From assembly GCF_003711805.1 (NCBI RefSeq), contig NZ_QXCP01000004.1, positions 124,001 to 188,000 on the forward strand: DNA of 64,000 bases, written 5' to 3'. Below the pieces are notes generated by a model. That model saw nothing but the letters and a program-made list of their open reading frames with translations, did no database searches and had not been told where the DNA came from. The stretch is from Brachybacterium sp. EE-P12. GTDB lineage: Bacteria > Actinomycetota > Actinomycetes > Actinomycetales > Dermabacteraceae. Below are positions 60,709 through 64,000 of the stretch, one piece after another (the first letter of the stretch is position 1; each line of letters starts with the position of its first letter). The position numbers and the translations under genes are program-made.

Positions 60709-62580
60709 ATGGCTTCCGCTCCCACCCGCCGCCGCGCCCCCTGGATCGTCGCGATCGCCCTCGCCGCGGCCGCCGCCCTCGTGATCGGCGTGCTCGTCTG
60801 GCGCGGCAGCGCCGACGACGGCACCGAGGCGGCCGAGCAGCTCGCCGCGACCCTCGCCGAGGGCGGCAGCGACCTCGACGAGCAGGTGCTCGGCGACCTC
60901 CGCGAGACCGGCGCGACCCCTGAGGTCTCCCTCGCCGACGCGGGCGAGGCGGAGGGCGGCGCCCGCACCGCCACCTATGACTGGACCTGGACCCTCCCCG
61001 AGGACGCCGGGACCTGGGAGTACACCACCACCGCGACCCTCGAGCGGGGAGAGGACGGCTGGACCCCGCAGCTGACCCCCGCGGCGCTCGGCCCCGAGCT
61101 CGAGGACGACGAGCATCTGACCGTGCGCACGGTCGATCCCGAGCTCGGCACCATCACCGACCGCGACGGCACCCAGCTGTTCGGGCCGCGCGACGTGAAG
61201 GTCCTGGGCCTGGACAAGTCCCAGCTCGAGGAGGACCAGCTGGAGGACGCGGCGCGCGAGCTCGCGGGCGTCCTCGGCACCGATGCGGACCGCTACGCCG
61301 AGTCAGTCGCGGGCGCCGGCGAGGAGGCCTTCGTCCCGGCCCTGACGATCCGCGTCACCGACGAGGACGACTACGCCCTGGACGAGGCGGAGCAGGTCCC
61401 CGGCTTCCACGCCGTCGAGGAGCAGCGCGCCCTCGCCGCCGAGCGGGACTACGCCCCGGGCGTGCTCGGCTCGCTGCGCGAGGCGACCGCGGAGGACGTC
61501 GAGAACTCCGAGGGGGAGATCGAGGCCGGGGACCAGGTTGCCACCGGCGGGGTCCTCGCCGCGCAGCGGGAGCAGATCCTCGGCACGGACGGCCTCGAGA
61601 TCCTCGCGACCGGCGGGGAGGAGGAGCGCTCCCTGCACCAGGTCGACCCCGTCGACGGCACCGCCGTGCGCACCACCCTCGACGACGGTCTCCAGCGCCG
61701 CGCGACCGCCGCGATCGCCGACGAGGACTCCCCGTCGGCCGTGATCGCACTGCAGCCCTCGACCGGCGACGTGCTCGCCGCGGCGCTCGGGCCGACGGGG
61801 CAGTCCTATCCCGTCGGCCTCGTGGGCCAGTACGCGCCCGGCTCGACCTTCAAGACCGTCACCGCGCTCTCCCTGCTGCGCGCCGGCCTCACGGCCGACA
61901 CCGAGGTCGAGTGCCCGGAGACGGCGACCGTCGCCGGACGCTCCTTCAAGAACGCCGACTCGATGGACCCCTCCCTCTTCGGGACGATGCCGCTGCGCTC
62001 CGCGATCGCGCACTCCTGCAACACCGCGATGCTGCTGCAGCACGAGACGGTGGACCAGGCCGCGCTCGCCGATGCCGCGACCACCCTCGGCATCGGGCAG
62101 GAGGCCCCGGCGGGCCTGGACGCCTTCATGGGCTCGGTCGACCCCGAGGACGAGGGCGTCGAGCACGCCGCGGACATGATGGGCCAGGGCCGGGTGCTCA
62201 CCTCGCCGCTCGCGATGGCGACCGTGCTCGCCTCGGTCCAGAACGGCTCGACCGTCACTCCGCGGATCCTCGCCGACGTCGAGGCCGAGGAGCCCGAGGT
62301 CCCCACGCCGCTCACCGAGGACGAGACCGCGCAGATGCAGGAGCTGCTGCGCGGCGTCGTCACCGACGGCAGCCTCGACGACTTCGCGGACCTGCCCGGT
62401 GATCCCGTGATCGGCAAGACCGGCACCGCCGAGTACACGGACGAGGACGGTGAGCTGGCGCTCCACTCCTGGGTGATCGTCGCCCAGGGCGATCTGGCCG
62501 TGGCCGTCTTCGTCGAGGACGGCAGCTACGGCTCGGTCACCGCCGGCCCGATCGCCCGGGAGATCCTCGCCGGTCAGTAG
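60709..62580 (+). CDS. Class B penicillin-binding protein (transpeptidase with NTF2-like N-domain)
   Basis: A 623-residue membrane-anchored transpeptidase. One N-terminal helix (about 12-31) is followed by an NTF2-like domain (about 38-145), a dimerisation region (GTQLFGPRDVKVLGLDKSQL, PGVLGSLREATAEDVE) and the transpeptidase domain. Active-site motifs are SxxK at Ser379 to Lys382 (GSTFK), SxN at Ser436-Cys-Asn438 and KTG at 570-572. GGGAGG is spaced eight bases before the ATG. It cross-links peptidoglycan outside the membrane; it resembles MecA-type low-affinity PBPs in domain order only. The 3' end overlaps the deaminase gene by seven bases. Confidence 0.9.
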   Translation: MASAPTRRRAPWIVAIALAAAAALVIGVLVWRGSADDGTEAAEQLAATLAEGGSDLDEQVLGDLRETGATPEVSLADAGEAEGGARTATYDWTWTLPEDAGTWEYTTTATLERGEDGWTPQLTPAALGPELEDDEHLTVRTVDPELGTITDRDGTQLFGPRDVKVLGLDKSQLEEDQLEDAARELAGVLGTDADRYAESVAGAGEEAFVPALTIRVTDEDDYALDEAEQVPGFHAVEEQRALAAERDYAPGVLGSLREATAEDVENSEGEIEAGDQVATGGVLAAQREQILGTDGLEILATGGEEERSLHQVDPVDGTAVRTTLDDGLQRRATAAIADEDSPSAVIALQPSTGDVLAAALGPTGQSYPVGLVGQYAPGSTFKTVTALSLLRAGLTADTEVECPETATVAGRSFKNADSMDPSLFGTMPLRSAIAHSCNTAMLLQHETVDQAALADAATTLGIGQEAPAGLDAFMGSVDPEDEGVEHAADMMGQGRVLTSPLAMATVLASVQNGSTVTPRILADVEAEEPEVPTPLTEDETAQMQELLRGVVTDGSLDDFADLPGDPVIGKTGTAEYTDEDGELALHSWVIVAQGDLAVAVFVEDGSYGSVTAGPIAREILAGQ

Positions 62581-63050
62581 GCGGTGCGTCCCTCGTGGGC
62601 GAGCCACGCGTCGAAGGGGTCGACCGCGTCCGCGTGCCGGTGCTGCTCGACGGGGAGCACGGCGTGGTGGCCCGGCCGGGCGAAGTAGTCGTAGAAGGCG
62701 GAGTCGTCGAATCCTGCCCGCGCGGCGTCCCCGCGTCCCGCGGCGAACACCACGAGGTCCAGCCGCGCCCAGAGCGCCGCGGCCAAGCACATCGGGCACG
62801 GCTCGCAGCTCGAGTACAGCACCGCGCCGCGCAGATCGGGGGAGCGGATCCTCGCGCAGGCCGCGCGGATCGCCGCCACCTCGGCGTGCGCGGTGGGATC
62901 GTTCGACGCGGTCACCCGGTTCACGCCCTCGACCAGCTCCCCGCCCGGCAGGCGCACCACGGCGCCGAACGGACCGCCGCCGTCGGCGACGTTGGCGGTG
63001 GCCAGAGCGATCGTTCGCTGCAGGATCTCGGTGGGATCGGGATGGTCCAT
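62574..63050 (-). CDS. Nucleoside/guanine deaminase (cytidine deaminase fold)
   Basis: A 158-residue zinc deaminase. The catalytic TAHAEVAAI block places His55 and the proton-shuttling Glu57, and the zinc cysteines are Cys85 and Cys88 in CEPCPMC. GGGPFGAVVRLPGG and FDDSAFYDYFARPG fit the guanine deaminase or tRNA-adenosine deaminase-like branch more than true cytidine deaminases. The ATG at 63050 (MDHPDPTEIL) is chosen as the domain starts directly after it; GAGGCCCGCG lies upstream. Confidence 0.88.
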   Translation of the reverse strand: MDHPDPTEILQRTIALATANVADGGGPFGAVVRLPGGELVEGVNRVTASNDPTAHAEVAAIRAACARIRSPDLRGAVLYSSCEPCPMCLAAALWARLDLVVFAAGRGDAARAGFDDSAFYDYFARPGHHAVLPVEQHRHADAVDPFDAWLAHEGRTAY

Positions 63051-63082
63051 CGCGGGCCTCCTCGGGGCCGGGACCGCCGAGA

Positions 63083-64000
63083 CTACAGCCCCGCCGCGAC
63101 CTCGACGGCCTGGCGGATCGCCCGCTCCGCGTCGAGCTCCGCGGCGACGTCGGCCCCGCCGATCACGTGCACGCGCGGGGCGCGACCGCGGCGCTCGGCG
63201 ACGATCTCCTCGGCCAGGGCGTTCACGCTGACCTGCCCCGCGCACACCACGACCGTGTCCACGTCGAGCACCCGCGCCTCGCCGCCCTCGGTGATGTGCA
63301 GACCCGCCTCGTCGATCCGCTCGTAGGTCACGCCGCGGTGCTGGATCACGCCGGCGTGGCGCAGCTCCGCCCGGTGCACCCAGCCGGTGGTCCTTCCCAG
63401 CCCCGCGCCGATCCGGGTCTCCTTGCGCTGCAGCAGGTGCACCTCGCGGCGTGCCTCCTCCTTGGGGCGGGTGATCACCCCGCCGCGCTTCTCGTCGGCG
63501 TCGACCACGCCCCAGTGCTCCCGCCAGCGGGCGACGTCGAGGCTCGGGGAGGGGCGCGGGGCGGTGAGGTACTCGGCGACGTCGACGCCGATCCCGCCGG
63601 CGCCGATGATCGCGACGCGCTCGCCGGCCTCGGCCCGGCCCTCCAGCAGGTCCGCGTAGCTGATCATCTCCGGCCCGCCGCTCCGCTCCAGCGAGATCTC
63701 GCGCGGCGCGACGCCGGTGGCGACGATGACGTCGTGGAAGCCCTGCAGCTCGGTGGCCGTCGGCCGCATCCCCAGCCGCATCCCGACGCCCGCGGCCGCG
63801 AGCCGCATCCGCCAGGACTGCAGCGCCTGGGCGTAGTCCTCCTTGCCGGGGATGCGGGCGGCGAGCCGCAGCTGGCCGCCGATCTCCTCGGTCGCCTCGT
63901 AGAGGGTGACGATGTGGCCGCGCTCGGCCGCGGCGAGGGCGGCCTCGAGACCGGCCGGTCCCGCGCCGACCACCGCGATCTTCCGTGCCCGACGCTCGAT
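63083..64000 (-). CDS. fadH: NADPH-dependent 2,4-dienoyl-CoA reductase, C-terminal part (5' end outside window)
   Basis: Partial gene running off the right edge, about 306 C-terminal residues present. It starts in the FAD-binding region (KIAVVGAGPAGLEAALAAAERGH, LYEATEEIGGQL), then VIVATGVAPREI, the second dinucleotide fold VAIIGAGGIGVDVAEYL, LLQRKETRIGAGLGRTTGW and VVVCAGQVSVNALAEEI, ending ERAIRQAVEVAAGL. This is the C-terminal half of the FadH/Old Yellow Enzyme-like 2,4-dienoyl-CoA reductase, which reduces unsaturated fatty acyl-CoAs. The N-terminal barrel is not in the window. Confidence 0.88.
   Translation of the reverse strand: MERRARKIAVVGAGPAGLEAALAAAERGHIVTLYEATEEIGGQLRLAARIPGKEDYAQALQSWRMRLAAAGVGMRLGMRPTATELQGFHDVIVATGVAPREISLERSGGPEMISYADLLEGRAEAGERVAIIGAGGIGVDVAEYLTAPRPSPSLDVARWREHWGVVDADEKRGGVITRPKEEARREVHLLQRKETRIGAGLGRTTGWVHRAELRHAGVIQHRGVTYERIDEAGLHITEGGEARVLDVDTVVVCAGQVSVNALAEEIVAERRGRAPRVHVIGGADVAAELDAERAIRQAVEVAAGL

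Overview
The window looks like chromosomal DNA of a high-GC actinobacterium. It has GC-rich third codon positions, many GTG starts, Tat/lipoprotein-type secreted proteins, NarL-type two-component systems, a cory-CC-star-type protein, an AbiEi/DUF559 protein and FBP zinc-finger proteins. Overall style and gene content suggest Micrococcales, and Brachybacterium or a close relative is my best guess; this is an inference, as no rRNA or marker gene is present. I see no tRNA, rRNA, CRISPR array, phage or insertion sequence.

Layout. 1-1.7 kb: the 3' end of a CstA-type transporter gene, a small protein ending in Cys-Cys, and an ArsA-family ATPase, all overlapping. 1.7-12 kb: a LacI-type regulator, a drug-exporter-like MFS protein, two NarL-type two-component systems around small membrane proteins, a second LacI paralogue that lacks its DNA-binding domain, and an S33-type hydrolase. 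12-16.5 kb: an AbiEi/DUF559 protein between two oppositely oriented 71-bp palindromic elements, then a NamZ (GH171) plus NagZ-like GH3 pair for peptidoglycan turnover and a third 71-bp element. 16.5-18.6 kb: an MFS exporter divergent from an XRE/cupin regulator.

18.7-58.5 kb is mainly carbohydrate uptake and breakdown. It holds a ribose-type (CUT2) ABC operon with a DUF4185 protein, divergent from a GH43/GH32-like propeller enzyme. Three CUT1 ABC systems follow, each with a binding protein and two permeases but no ATPase, so a shared ATPase elsewhere is implied. A GH172 / fucose-isomerase-like / LacI / NAD(P)-binding cluster and a large GH35 beta-galactosidase with an aldo-keto reductase come next. 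The stretch ends with a sulfatase and CUT1 operon divergent from its LacI regulator. LacI-type operator palindromes sit at most divergent promoters. Between these lie an FBP (FusB-like) gene behind a possible leader peptide, a P-loop kinase, an AddAB/RexAB-like helicase-nuclease pair, an MFS exporter, a glutaminase and a DoxX-like membrane protein.

58.5-64 kb: an SPFH protein, a PfkB sugar kinase divergent from a class B penicillin-binding protein, a cytidine/guanine-type deaminase, and the 3' part of a 2,4-dienoyl-CoA reductase gene running off the right edge.

The items I rate highest are the 71-bp constant-length palindromic element family bracketing a nuclease-like gene, the HTH-less LacI paralogue, the CstA/CC-tail/ArsA triad, the GH172-isomerase locus, and the leader peptide before the FusB-like gene.
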